From Nematopogon swammerdamellus (Eukaryota; Arthropoda; Insecta; Lepidoptera; Adelidae): a stretch of DNA of 64,000 nt. The notes under the pieces are model-generated. The model saw nothing but the letters and a program-made list of their open reading frames with translations, had not been told where the DNA came from and ran no database searches. Below, one piece after another: positions 22,661-33,760 of this stretch (position 1 is the first letter of the stretch; each line of letters starts with the position of its first letter). The stretch covers positions 15,903,395 to 15,967,394 of the forward strand of contig OX336345.1 in the NCBI GenBank assembly GCA_946902875.1. Direction: 5' to 3'. Position numbers and translations under genes: made by a program.

Positions 22661-23130
22661 ATCTACATTTTGATAAAGTAGAATAAAGTAAAAATTCACA
22701 ATATATGGCGTATTTTATCTATTAAAAAACGAAAATAAAATAGCCATATCCGGGAAAAAAGTTTGGTTATATTACTTTATATTATAACGAGATTTACAAG
22801 CAGCTAAAAAAACGAATAGGTATGTAGATACCTACTTAACGCAGTGTCAATCAATGCACAACCTAAATTATTTTTATTAAAAAAATATAACGTTACGTTA
22901 AAAATATTTCACAAAAACATAACGAGATTACTTAAACTGTCAACGCAAATAAAAGGCGAATTCTGGTAAATACAATTTTAATTATTTGGGATAATAGTTT
23001 TTATTGCTGCGTGTAAATGCTACCTAATCCACTTAAGACACCCGCCAAGTCAGTTGATGGTAATAACCATCTTATTCGTGTTTTTGTATGAAACTTGACT
23101 ACATCACCTGGACAGACAGCAACTATTGAC
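22661..23130. other. No feature recognised
   Basis: AT-rich sequence with poly-A stretches; no coding signal. Confidence 0.3.
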
Positions 23131-23133
23131 ACA

Positions 23134-23512
23134 GCTATATGGAAACTGACACGGTAGGCTACATCCACCTAACATAAGTGATGTCAGCCCATAACACATT
23201 GGTAAACTAAGTGCCATGTCTTTATATATGCATTGTTTCTCATTAGTCGTGTCGGCTACACTGAACTGAACGGAAAACACAAATTATTTACACAGCCGCT
23301 TAGACCGACCATTCGTGCAGTGCGGTGGTACCAAGCCGGACGGGTCAAACTCTGCCACCTAGTAAGGTAAGAAGGGGAGGAACCTACAGTTTTACGTGAA
23401 TTCCGAACCACGGGCAGCCTCCAACGGTCGAACGGTCACCCATTCAAGTTCTGACCGCGGCCAGGTGTTCCGCCGATCGCACTAAGTATGCAGAGCTACC
23501 GAGGCTGTCAAT
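23134..23512 (-). mobile_element. SINE-A copy 8
   Basis: Tail 'ggaaactgacacggtaggct' at the left, head 'agctaccgaggctgtc' at the right. A ~20-bp insertion interrupts the tail ('tctttatatatgcattgttt'). Confidence 0.8.
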
Positions 23513-24280
23513 GATGATTCCTCCACTATTCATCGTTATCTTCGTCAACGTTGTGCGGGTTTAGGTATCTACGCTATATTTGCACGGCACAAACGAAGAT
23601 CCAGTCTCGAGCGAGGTTCGGAAGACCGCACTTAGCTTACACAGCTCCCGACCGCCCAAATAAACTTTGTGAATACTTCGCTAGCAAGACAAGACGCCAT
23701 CTTGTTCTGATGTTTGACTTTCGCGTGTCGAGACGGCGTATTGAGTTTCGCTTTGGATTTACATTTAAACAGGAACACTAATTCCTTGCCACGTTTGCTA
23801 AGAGTATACTCTGCGTCTCGGCTTCCCATACCAACGTAATCGAATGATCATTTTAAAAAAAAATTTCATAGGTTAAAAAATTACTTTGTATTGTCTTGCT
23901 TATTGATCGTTCATATGGCAGTTAGACTGAAATGAAAATGAAAAAAAAATTAATATACTTCATTGTACACCATTGTATAAAAGGGTTACTAAAGGCGAGT
24001 TTAATGCCTTGCGGCATTTCCTTTACGACCTAACCTTTGGGATGTGGAAAACACCTACGGGCGGACAATGCAGTACTAAAGACAATGCAGTACTCCACTC
24101 GAACTTGTCACAATTTGTTCTATCCGGTTCGATTACACCCACGAAGAAGAACCAGCAAGAAACTTCGCAGGATTTTTTTTCATACACATTATTACAAGTA
24201 TTTTAGTGACTAGTCACATAATAACATCGCTCAGTCTATAGAAGACACGGCTTGAGAGCAAGATTAACAATTTTTCTGAG
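23513..24280. other. No supported gene
   Basis: Open frames at 23551-23781 (+) and 23632-23829 (-) overlap on opposite strands and have no recognised motif. 23973-24206 (+) is similar. Confidence 0.3.
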
Positions 24281-24284
24281 AGTT

Positions 24285-24422
24285 CGACTAAAATGGTGAG
24301 AAGACCCTTAGGGCGGTAAGTAGGGTGACGACAGCAGTGGTTCCGTACCGCAGAAGGACTGGAGGAAAATTGGAGTGGTATGTTCAGCAGTGGACGTATA
24401 CACTCTGACTGATTGACTGACT
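24285..24422 (+). mobile_element. RTE-like LINE extreme 3' end
   Basis: 'gcagtggttccgtaccgcag', 'tggtatgttcagcagtggac' and a (CTGA)n-like end match the ends at 26.3 and 37.2 kb. Confidence 0.6.
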
Positions 24423-24639
24423 TAAATAATAGGTAGGTAAAGAAGAAAACTAATTGTATTTATACATTTCAATAAAATCACATTTTTAAGAAACACTACC
24501 AAGATTATATTTTGCAAATCCGAATGAAAAAAAAACATCCTCTCCACACACATACACACCCTATACAACCTCGCACACCCTAACCTAACACAAATCTCTC
24601 TCACACACAACATACACAACACAGCACCTGCCCCGTAGA

Positions 24640-24830
24640 ATCCCCCTCCCCCTTATCTCCGAAACTACAGAGTCTAAAATAAAAAAAAATATTGAATGTA
24701 TGGCGTCTCTTATAATTAGTTTACATGAACCTAAAGGAAAATCCTAAGTCTTAAAGTTCTCACGGAAAACGTAATGGTACGGAACACTCTCCCTCGAGTT
24801 TGACTCGCACTTGACCGGTTTTTTATTGCA
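24640..24830 (+). mobile_element. Repeat-E relative, 3' part
   Basis: 'atggcgtctcttataattag', 'ggaaaatcctaagtctt' and 'cgagtttgactcgcacttga' then 'ccggttttttat'. Same 3' half as the element at 34.6-34.96 kb. Confidence 0.6.
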
Positions 24831-25000
24831 CTTGAACTGTGTAGCTGTGCCCGAGGTCAGAGCCTTGAGGACTGCTAATTTCACCCCTGAGGAGGTGCCA
24901 GTCCGGCTTGAAGGCGAACTAAAGTCGCTGGGAAAACACGATTTGAAGATCCGTGGATTGTATTGGAGTAGGGAAAGATATTCCCCAAAAGCCCATTCCA
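24831..25000 (-). mobile_element. Rep-G copy
   Basis: Inverse of the 16.4-kb copy; frame-level similarity 'TANFTPEEVPVRLEG' against 'TANFTPELGPMRLEG' comes from shared DNA, not from a gene. Confidence 0.6.
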
Positions 25001-25037
25001 CACCTTTTCAGTGAGCACCTTAATACATTTATATATT

Positions 25038-25475
25038 AAGCGGCGGGTGGCCGAGTGATAAGCGGCGGGTGGCCGAGTGGTTTGGGCATCGGCTTCTCAT
25101 GCGAGAGGTCCGAGGTTCGAATCCGGTCGGCGTGTACCAATGAGTTTTTTCTGTCAAAAAAAATGTATGTGCATACCTACACCAGCTGCTTCACCGTTCG
25201 GAATCGGTGTAAAACTGTAGGTCCCTTCCCTTGTACCTTACTAGGTGGTAGGCTCAAATTGTAGCCGACTGGGTTGATACCATCGTACTAGATGTAAGAT
25301 GGCCGCATAGCAGCCCCGGTTGTGTTCTCCTCTTGTTCAGTATAGCCAGCAATCCAGGGAATTCTCCGGTATGGCACCTACCTTCTCGGAGGTGATATTG
25401 GCTGGTCAAAGCGTGTGCTTTGGCCCCTTCCGCTCAGCCACCTATACCGAATTACATAAATAAAAATTAAAAATA
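25038..25475 (+). mobile_element. SINE-B copy, full length with duplicated head
   Basis: tRNA-like head with A-box 'tggccgagtggtttgggcat' and B-box 'gaggttcgaatcc', then 'gtgtaccaatgag', the shared central domain ('gtaaaactgtaggtcccttc', 'tactaggtggtaggctc'), and a LINE-like tail 'ggaggtgatattggctggtc' ... 'gctcagccacctataccg' + 'attacataaata'. The first 22 bp of the head (25038-25059) are repeated at 25060-25081. About 415 bp. Confidence 0.85.
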
Positions 25476-25553
25476 TATATATATTTCATCTGTATGTGAA
25501 TAATGAATCATTTTGTTTTTTATTTATGTTTTCTTTCTTCCTTATATCTCCAG

Positions 25554-25652
25554 GGTTTTGTTATCGCCTGCGTCGTCGTCTCCGACGCTGTCCGCAACAA
25601 AACGATGCACAACAAACTTACGACAAGATTGATGGGACAGGCTCCGCGCTCG
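25554..25652 (+). CDS. Candidate internal exon (33 codons, phase 0-0), unknown protein
   Basis: The 99-bp segment is preceded by a strong acceptor, 'ttcttccttatatctccag', and followed by a good donor, TCG|GTAGGTAATC. It is open in phase 0 and encodes GFVIACVVVSDAVRNKT... with mostly C-ending codons (ATC GCC TGC GTC GTC GTC TCC), unlike the AT-rich flanks. If the donor is skipped the frame stays open until a stop at 25698-25700, so it could instead be a terminal exon. A hydrophobic start is followed by a basic stretch. No family was recognised and no partner exon was found in the window. Confidence rests on splice sites and codon use only. Confidence 0.4.
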
Positions 25653-25700
25653 GTAGGTAATCTGAGCCGCGGAACTCGCCGCACCTTGTTTGAAAGATAA

Positions 25701-26060
25701 CATGGGCGGCGACCACGAACTTACCTACAGTGCAATAACTTACCTACCTGTCTTTAGGCACGTATCCAAGGGGTAGGGGGGTAAGTTCGATTACCCCCCC
25801 CCCCCCCCCTTCTCTCTGTCTTTGCTCTAGTGAATTTTCGTTCAATTATACATAAAGTAAAATCACTAAAAATCCAAAAATGCACCCTATTTTTTTTTCA
25901 ATTGTGGATTAGTATAGAAATTTTATGTATCTATTGTTTATGTGTAGTACGTATGTCCTGTAGATGTTTATATTTGTATCTTTATGTTACTTGTTTTTTT
26001 TTATACATTTTATGAATAGATTATATTAAGTATATTTATAAAACATGTACCTATTGCTCC
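25701..26060. other. No gene; 16-C homopolymer
   Basis: 16 C at 25794-25809, then AT-rich sequence with a frame rich in Phe/Cys/Tyr typical of non-coding DNA. Confidence 0.4.
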
Positions 26061-26074
26061 TCCCTTTCATGGCA

Positions 26075-26150
26075 TCACATACCATCACGCTATATCCTGA
26101 CAATCGGGATGAGCAGCGGAATCTTCCTCTGGACTTTTGGGCACAGCCAC
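26075..26150 (-). repeat. Rep-C fragment
   Basis: 'ctatatcctgacaatcggga' then 'gagcagcggaatc' matches the Rep-C terminus only. Joined to the RTE-like fragment. Confidence 0.45.
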
Positions 26151-26395
26151 CCATATACGTCAAGTGGCAGTGGGCTGGGCACGTTAGCCGACGAGACCAT
26201 GACCGTTCGAGTAACCGTGCCTACACTAGCGATGCGATGGACAGGAAAACGGAGTTTGGGAAGACCACCCGCCAGATGATACTACATCAAGTACGCCAAC
26301 GGAAAGCAGTGGTTCCATACCACTGAAGACCGGGAAAAAGGAAAATTGAAGAAGCATATGTCCAGCAGTGGACGCTTACACGCTGACTACTGACT
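26151..26395 (+). mobile_element. RTE-like LINE 3' fragment
   Basis: Translates to 'VKWQWAGHVSRRDHDRSSNR', then 'TEFGKTTRQMILHQVRQRKA', matching the C-terminal region seen at 14.4 kb, followed by 'gcatatgtccagcagtggac' and 'cgctgactactgactg'. Broken before the normal end of the protein. Confidence 0.7.
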
Positions 26396-26559
26396 GTTTG
26401 TATTGTTTCGTTGGTTGCTAGTGTAGTATCCATGCAACCACCTGTGCCCACTGCAGTACTGTTGAAGGACCGTGATAAGATGGGAGGTAGCTTACATGTC
26501 TCCCCTTAGCACTACCCATACATACCTCTTTATTCATAAATGTTATTCCTCTTCACCCT

Positions 26560-26645
26560 AAAATTGGCTGGAAGACATCACTCGTAGTGATAAGTCCGCC
26601 TTTGCGAACTCCTGTATTTCCTTGTATAATGTCATGTGTGTCTGG
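26560..26645 (+). repeat. Rep-D fragment
   Basis: 'ggctggaagacatcactcg' and 'gtgataagtccgcctttgcg'. Confidence 0.55.
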
Positions 26646-28030
26646 CTTTTTTTTATTCAGAAAATCTACAGCTTAGTATATGTTTAAATTATCTAAAATC
26701 TGACTTTGTCGCCAATTGTAGATTTTCCTAATTTCATTTATATTCATCCCGGATTCTTATACTATATATTATACTATGAACAATTAAAGTGTGAACGTGT
26801 GTGTATACGTGTAAGGGTGTGTGAGTGTAGGGTTTGAAGGTGTGTGAGTGAGTGGGGCGTTGAATAAAAAGAAGAGAAGAGAAAATGGTCATTCGTTAGT
26901 AAAAATAATTTAGGTATTTTTTTTCTAAATGCAGACCTGGAGAGTTGAAATATGTCAACTGTTTTACAATTATTATTATATTTTTTTTTCTTTTAAAGAG
27001 TTTCTATTCAATTCCATTCTAAAACCTTTGCAAAAGTACTTATAATAAATCAATCCCCAGCTCGAGCTTGAACTACGCATAAAACCATACATTATCATAA
27101 TTTCAGTAGCGCCCACATTATTGAATTATAAATCAAGTTCTTTGGGGCGTAAAGCGCTCTAGACGAATAATGTGCACGTATACATTAAAGCGGAAATGGT
27201 ATTGTATGGTAATCGCTCACTCAGCCGGCCAATCAGAGAGCCGATTACAATAACATGCGAAATTATTTCTCTGTAGCACGAAATAAACTATTCAAGTTTA
27301 TAAATACATTTCCTTTATAGGTACACATTGTTCACTGGAATGTACATTTTTATGTGAAACTCAAAAATGTTTGTTCTAGATATTATTAATCTTAATCATA
27401 TTTCAAAAGTACGCTGCAGACTAAACAAACACCTATACACCGAATGGGTATGGATCTTACTAGGTCGCAGCGATACGGCTCAGGGTCCCTAACTCTCTCT
27501 GACCTAACTCTAACATTGAATGCCAGGGTTTCATAGATTTTATTTACACTGTCCTGCTCTATCATGTCTCTAAAAAATAATAATCTGTAACTTTTTTATT
27601 AATGCATTGTTTATTTGAGGTGCCAAAACCCGAATTTCTTAGTCCGTTTCCAGACGCCAGAGCCGTAAACTTTCTTACAATGCGTCCGCAAAGAGTATGA
27701 AAAACAACGAACTTTTTCGTCGCCAGCACCGATAGCCAGGCCGACGAACTAGTCTTTTAATCATAGATAGTACTAAGCCTTTAAATCATAGATCATAATC
27801 ATGATAATATCAAAATATATTGATCATTCCAATGCGGAATTTAGGAACATATTTTTTGTATTATTAGAACGTATTTTTTGTAAGTCGCTCCAATTTTTTT
27901 ATTAGATCGATGCCAATCCGAATATAGAGAAATTCTAGATACATTATTCTCCTTATTTCGGCTTAGCTATTTTGTTTCAAATTTTAGGTAGTTTATTTTT
28001 GTTGTTGAAAAAAGTACGCGCTTTCGCTTA
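26646..28030. other. No supported gene
   Basis: GT-rich microsatellite-like 26785-26860. 27080-27310 looks single-copy. An acceptor-like 'gtccgtttccag' at about 27644 precedes a 28-codon frame ending in a stop; too weak to call. Confidence 0.3.
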
Positions 28031-28032
28031 AA

Positions 28033-28432
28033 CAACGTGTCCCAAAACTCAACGTCAAGCGGGAACCAGGGAGTAGGCCAGTTTATGACTACCCAGGGAA
28101 AAATAAGAAAAAAAATCAGAGTCATGAATTTTTTTAGAAAAAAATTTAAGGGAATATTTTTATTTTTTTAAAACTACAGGCATTCTGGATTTATTTGGGA
28201 TAGTTATCAATAGCAGAGTTATTTAAGCATCCAATATAAAAATTTGAACAATTATATTTGCAAATTTTTAGTCGTAGTAGGTACCTAAAATGTCAATTAT
28301 TCAAAATTTTTCAAAAATTCTCAGATCATAAAAAATTACTGACTCCGATTTGATTTCTTATTTTCCCCTGGGTAGTCATAAACTGGCCTACTCGCTGGTT
28401 TGCGTTTGACGTTGAGTTTTGGGACACGGTGT
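28033..28432. mobile_element. TIR element (MITE), ~100-bp imperfect TIRs
   Basis: Left 'cgtgtcccaaaactcaacg' ... 'ggccagtttatgactaccca' pairs with right 'tgggtagtcataaactggcc' ... 'cgttgagttttgggacacg'. AT-rich interior without ORF. Confidence 0.75.
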
Positions 28433-28605
28433 ATATCTAACCTAACACAACCAAGGAGCGCTCATGAATTCCAAGAACTGTATCAAGGTAACATTTGCAA
28501 CGTATGACAATGCTATTTCTGTGTCATGGATTTCTTTGTGAGTGGGTGTAATTATTATGTGTTAGTGTGTTTATCACTCGACAAGTTCAAGGACCGGTAA
28601 TTAAA

Positions 28606-28846
28606 TTAATTAAATTGTAAAAGCGTAATAAATAGGTGAGCGTTGTGTTCGGTGATGTAGCTCTCCCGGAGGAATGCTTCGCGGGGTTGCGAGACTGTGT
28701 CTACGTGCGAATTTACTATGTCCAATTTCAACATTGATGATGTGGCGAGTTGACGACCCGGCCCAACGGTAATTGCATGGACGCTACCCTCTCTACCGGC
28801 CGATCGATACTTAGCATTTATAAGTACATTGTATGCTGCGCTGCGG
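28606..28846 (-). CDS. Weak candidate terminal exon, unknown protein
   Basis: Read on the minus strand, 'TTGAATAATTTTAG' could be an acceptor in front of about 80 codons (RSAAYNVLINAKYRSAG... to ...HNAHLFITLLQFN) ending in TAA. Codon use is more balanced than in the flanks (GTC CAT GCA ATT ACC GTT GGG CCG). The polypyrimidine tract is poor, no AATAAA lies within 70 bp of the stop, and the other strand also stays open for part of it. No motif recognised; this may be a chance frame. Confidence 0.2.
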
Positions 28847-28869
28847 CTAAAATTATTCAATAATTAATC

Positions 28870-29225
28870 TTCGAACAGCTCACAGTTGTTTAATCGATTC
28901 CGGTACATAGCCATTAGCCACCGATACAGGTTATAATGACTATTTACATATAGTCTATGACATAATGAATAAAATTAAGAAAATAATACGGAAACAGAAT
29001 TTCGTAAAATAAATTACAACAGTAGAAAATAATCCATCTGGGCGACTTTAATTTCTAACAGCAAACTTGCACCAAACATATAAAAGTTGACTTAAGCATG
29101 ACTTTGCAGTATACGAGTCTACTCACAAACGATGCAATCTTTGTGATTGCGGCCAAAGATGCTAAATATATTTGCTTCTTCCAATATTTTCGTACTACTA
29201 TGTACTCATTTTGATAGATACTGTA
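28870..29225. other. No feature recognised
   Basis: AT-rich single-copy-looking sequence, no coding support. Confidence 0.3.
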
Positions 29226-29226
29226 T

Positions 29227-29706
29227 ATTACGGGCTGTTTCAGGATAGGGTTTTGTAACTTCAGGGTTCGAAAGGGTTTCATATTTCAAGAGGAAAAGCT
29301 TTGAAACTTTTTTCCAGATTCGGTCATTTTATATGGCTTTTTAGTGAAAATCGTTTCATCGACATTTGGTGGACGGTTAGCGTCCGCCTTTATTAAATAA
29401 AAATAAAATTACTAACTTACATGCTTAAATAGTAGAATTTAACTGCATGTAGGTAAATTAAAAAAAAAACTTTAATTTGAATGACATCAAAAGAAAAAGG
29501 GGACTGGACTAGGTCATTGCACTCCCTAGACCTAGACTAATCTCTCCGTACTCACTGTCCATCGAGTTGTTATTACAATTTTAAATGTTTGTATGAAAAA
29601 AAAAGTACGGAATTTCAATTTGAGTGATAAGGATTTTTTTCTTCTAATAATGAGTACTTTCTATTCCTGAAGTTTCTCAAGCCTATCCTGAAACAGCCTG
29701 TATATA
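29227..29706. mobile_element. TIR element (MITE) with GGCTGTTTCAGGATAGG ends
   Basis: Left 'gggctgtttcaggatagg' with 'aacttcagg' and right 'cctatcctgaaacagcctg' with 'cctgaagttt' are inverted repeats of about 35 bp, flanked by TATA-rich sequence. No transposase. Confidence 0.75.
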
Positions 29707-30220
29707 TCTTCTGTTACTACTTACAAACATACATAGTGTCACGCGTGTTTCCCAGTGGGGTAGGCACACGATCCTGACACACCTCTGCCGCCTCTTCCAC
29801 TCTCATAATGTTTTTCATTCATGCTCGTCGGTTACGGGTACTTGCACTTGACCCTTTTTGATCACATGTCCGATCTGGTCTAGGTACGTTCATCTAGCTA
29901 GGGCGACCCTTCCTGACTCTTCGACTCCCACTTGGTCCATAAATTTCTTTCTTTAGTCTCCTGTCATCCATTATTCCAACATTACCGAATCACCAAAGCA
30001 TTCCTTTCTCAAACCTTGTCACTATAATCTTCTTTCAGACCACAGCGCTCTCGCACTACACTACTTCTCAATCTATCTTTCATTGTAACTCCACACATAC
30101 TACTCAACGCGCGCATTTAAAAAAAAAATATTTTCTTTTAATAACGAAAATAAATGTTACCTATTAAAATTATATAATAATGAAAATTATTTAATAATAA
30201 TGATAATTTATCTATCTTAT
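29707..30220. other. No gene seen
   Basis: 29735-30115 is pyrimidine-rich ('cacgcgtgtttcccagtggg', 'ctcttccactctcataatg') and may be an old repeat. Not classified. Confidence 0.3.
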
Positions 30221-30462
30221 GAATTGGACGGAAAACACGAAATATTTACATAGGCGTTTCGACCGACGTTTCATTCAGTGCGCTGGTATCAACCCGGGCT
30301 GAATAAACCCTACCACCTAGTAAGGTAGGAAGGGACCTACAGTTTTACGTGGAATCCGAACCACGGTCAGCCTCCAACGGTCGAGCGGTCACCCATCCAA
30401 CTACTGACCGCGCTCAGGGTTGCTTAACAGTCGACCGACCGCACCACTGCACTCCCGAGGCT
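30221..30462 (-). mobile_element. SINE-A copy 9, tail missing
   Basis: Begins in the central domain at 'gaattggacggaaaacacga' and runs through the complete head ('ccatccaactactgaccgcg', 'gaccgcaccactgcactccc'). The A-box is mutated. Confidence 0.8.
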
Positions 30463-31060
30463 TTATCTTTCAAATTTACAAAAAAATTACAAAATTACGT
30501 ATGAACTATAACTAATAAATAACAAAGTAACAGAATGTTAATACCATGCGCCTAATTTCGAAAGTACTCCACCTAATTCACTTAAATTATGAATCATTAT
30601 ATTATATTACGAAAAGATATTTCCGCAAGCTATTGTGTGATGGAAAATGAAGGTCCAAATATTCTACGACAATCTCTGTAATAACGAAAGCTCGCCAAAG
30701 GAGCACAAATATTTACTGTATACTTCTAGACGGTCTCAACTTGGTTGGTTGGGCTGGAGTGAGACGGGTCGAGGGGGGAGAAGCGGGGTGAGACAGGGCG
30801 CGTCGAGGTGAGGTGGGCCCAGGCGGGTTGAGACGAGGTGAGGCGGGGCGAGGTACCTCGCAGCTAGTATAAGCGAATGAAGAGTTTTAATATTTTCGTC
30901 AGCGGAACTTTCACGTAATACCGAGACCTTTGTGTGTGTGTTTTCTCTTTTTATTTTTGTTTTTATTTTTAGATATTTTAAGAATAACCTTCGGTCATGT
31001 CTCGGACATTAAGCGTTTCCCCAACAGTTTGAGAAAATTCTAATTGCGTAAATGTTTCAA
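30463..31060. other. No gene; G-rich degenerate minisatellite at 30735-30860
   Basis: Irregular repeats of 'gaggtgaggcggggcgagg' type at 30735-30860. The rest is AT-rich. Confidence 0.45.
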
Positions 31061-31062
31061 TG

Positions 31063-31582
31063 AAAACTATTTAAAAAAATTTAAAAACCGCCTTCAAAAA
31101 TGTATGAAATAAAAAAATAAAAATCGAACCCTAGAGTTGAAGGCGGTCGGTTATTTTTGCTTGCTTTAGCACCACCGCCTTCAACTCTAGGGTTCGATTT
31201 TTATTTTTTTATTTCATACATTTTTGAAGGCGGTTTTTATATTTTTTTAAATAGTTTTTTATTTCACAGTTTTTTTAGTAATTTTTATTTGCTATTAATG
31301 TACTCGGCGGAAATTCCGCCTCGCTTTCCAATCCGATCTTGACCAAAATAATGTACTCGGCGGAATCGCTCACCCTTCGGCCTCGCGATTCCGCCTCGCT
31401 TTCCAATCCGATCTTGACCAAAAAAAAAAATGGGACCACCTTGGAGCTAGACTGAACCGAACACAAAAAGAATCATCGAAATCGGTTCACAATTGGGGAA
31501 GATATTGCTGAACATACATAAAAAAAAAAAAAACATACAGCCAAACATAGAACCTCCTCCTTTTTTGAAGTCGGTTAAAAAT
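31063..31582. mobile_element. Foldback plus associated repeat (85-bp arms)
   Basis: Arms 31063-31147 and 31174-31258 pair almost perfectly ('accgccttcaaaaatgtatg' and complement). Downstream, 'gcctcgctttccaatccgat' is tandemly repeated (about 31318 and 31391), one copy with a 'cggcggaatcgctc' hairpin. The right end 'ttttttgaagtcggttaaaa' is a common lepidopteran repeat end. Confidence 0.7.
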
Positions 31583-32190
31583 TATGATCACTGATGATCA
31601 GCCATGTTGATTTGTTTTGCTTCTCTCACACTTCCTTATTGCTTCGATTTATAGAACTTTAATTTTATCTACAAAAATGTCTAGCAATAATTTTGAAAAG
31701 GGTGACCTTGAAAACTTTATTTTAGGATACCTATAGCTTAAATTGGGCTGCTTTTTTATCAATACAGTTATGTAAGTAGGTATGTAATATTAACTTGGAT
31801 AATTTTTAGTTTTTTTGTTCAATAAACTATTCCATTCAACTTAAAATATATATTACGTACTGTTATTTAATCGTCATTTTATTGTGTGAAAAAAAATATT
31901 TCGGAGCATAGACTTAGCATTTTAAAAAAATGTGTTATTTTTCTAAAATTTCGTTCAATTTAATCCAGTGAGGTTTATGGGCAATATATTCTTATTGATT
32001 TATTTTAATACTAGGTTTACTTGTAAGTTTTCACTAAATAACGTTTGTTCATTCTACATCCACACACAAAACCTTGATGAAATATTTCCACTTCATAACC
32101 AAACGAAACGACCTATCAAACACCACTTTGCGCACACGCGCACATCTTTTGACAGGCGTCGGATCGGTGTGGTGTGTTGTGAAAGCCTTC
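31583..32190. other. No supported gene
   Basis: AT-rich. An 83-codon plus frame at 31968-32219 lacks codon or splice support and runs into the next TIR. Confidence 0.3.
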
Positions 32191-32194
32191 TAAT

Positions 32195-32452
32195 CACAGA
32201 TCACAGGAATAATGGCTAGATTTGCGATAAAGAATCTGCCGTGTTGCCGCATTATGCGGACAGTCACCGCTTATGGCACATGATGTCGACATCTTGGCAA
32301 ATCATTGGCTGTTAGATGTCGGCATGTGATCTAGGAGTGGCCGCACTGTGTGTGTGCGGGCATTGCTGTTGAATGGTAGGAATTTTGACGACGACACCGC
32401 GTTCCTCTACAGAGTGCTCTTATACATCTAGCCATTGTTTCCCTGATCTGTG
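32195..32452. mobile_element. TIR element (MITE), ~258 bp
   Basis: Left 'cacagatcacaggaataatg' + 'gctaga' and right 'tctagc' + 'cattgtttccctgatctgtg' are imperfect inverted repeats. No ORF. Confidence 0.7.
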
Positions 32453-32774
32453 CCAATCGTTCAAACGCGTCGTGTGTCGTGAATACATACGAACCAGAAT
32501 TTTGATCGCTAAATAAACTTTACTGTGATCGAATAAAGGGAAAATGCGAGCCGCGAACCAAGCACGCTCAGGCGATAACACGTGCCGTAAAAACCAACCT
32601 TTTCGTCCCATTCGTGATGGTGTTTCGTCAATTTGACGTAGGTACCTATCACATACATTTCGGTGGTCACAGAATTCAAAATAATTGAAAATGTTTAACT
32701 GGTAGACCAGATGGAAAAAATGTTGTGCAAAAAAACATTATAAATATTTATAAACCTTTATCATGCTGTCTCAC

Positions 32775-33150
32775 GTATCAACAAGCACGCTACGAACGCC
32801 TCGGATGACAATCGTGTTATCAACAAGCGCGTTAGCCGCCGCTCTGATGCAAGTTCTGTTAATCAACACGCACGTTACGAGCCAACGCAAATTGTGTAAT
32901 CAACACGAACGTTACGAGTGAGTCTGACGCAAATTGTGTAATCAACACGAACGTTACGAGTCCGTCTGACGCAAATTGTGTAATCAACACGAACGTTACG
33001 AGTCCGTCTGACGCAAATTGTGTAATCAACACGAACTTTACGAGTCCGTCTGACGCAAATTGTGTAATCAACACGAACGTTACGAGTCCGTCTGACGCAA
33101 ATTGTGTAATCAACACGAACGTTACGAGTCCGTCTGATGCAAATTGTGAG
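32775..33150. repeat. 42-bp minisatellite, about 9 copies
   Basis: Unit 'gcaaattgtgtaatcaacac' + 'gaacgttacgagtccgtctgac' (42 bp). The central six units are almost identical; the left two or three are diverged ('atcaacaagcacgctacgaa', 'atcaacaagcgcgttagccg'). Because 42 is a multiple of three, two long overlapping minus-strand frames with a 14-residue repeat (QFASDGLVTFVLIT) stay open. Confidence 0.9.
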
Positions 33151-33388
33151 CGTCTGTAGTAAATATTGAGAGTCAAAGTACCTAAATATTGTATCCAACG
33201 TATGGTAACACCAGTTCTAATCTTTTGAACTCTTCGTCAGTGGTGATAAAATAACCAAAGGTGCGGCCGAATACACAGCTCGCTGATTAATAAATAAAGG
33301 AGTGGAATTTTTATTGATCAGCAATTATACAGTCTGAGGTATATGCTCTGTGAAATTTCTGTCGTAGGTATTATTTAGGTGCAAGTAT
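33151..33388. other. No feature recognised
   Basis: Short AT-rich linker between minisatellite and MITE-1. Confidence 0.3.
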
Positions 33389-33389
33389 A

Positions 33390-33760
33390 TATAAGGTGTT
33401 TCGTTAGTCATGTCATTAACTTCGAGAGGATGGAACACACTCAAATAAACACGTTGCGCAAAAAAAATATATGTTTATACTCGTAGTATTACTTTTCGAG
33501 AAATTTACCAAAACATGTTTGCTACCTAAACATTAACCTGTGTGTAACAGTAGGTAACTGGCATTGTACGGGGTCAATGACCGTACTATGTTCAAACGCA
33601 GAACAGCTGTTTGTTGTAAGTAAGTCTTGTAAGTTTTCACTATGATTGGTTCTTACAGCTACTTATTTGATTTGATTTTTTTGTTAGGAGAAAAAATGAT
33701 CCTATAAACATATGTTTTTTTCTTACGTGTTTATTTGAGTGTGTATGTAACACCTTATAT
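33390..33760. mobile_element. MITE-1 copy b
   Basis: Left 'tataaggtgtttcgttagtc', right 'tgtatgtaacaccttatata'. Shares the interior with copies a and c ('attgtacggggtcaatgacc'). The right TIR is shortened: the 'cttcgggaggg...ctaacgaaa' part is lost. Confidence 0.85.

Noticed and set aside
25060..25125. tRNA gene with A and B boxes
   Set aside because: No acceptor stem closure, followed by SINE-B body; it is the SINE head, not a tRNA.
32859..33198. 105- and 107-codon repeat proteins on the minus strand
   Set aside because: Two overlapping frames are both open because the minisatellite period is 42 bp; codon use and context do not favour either.
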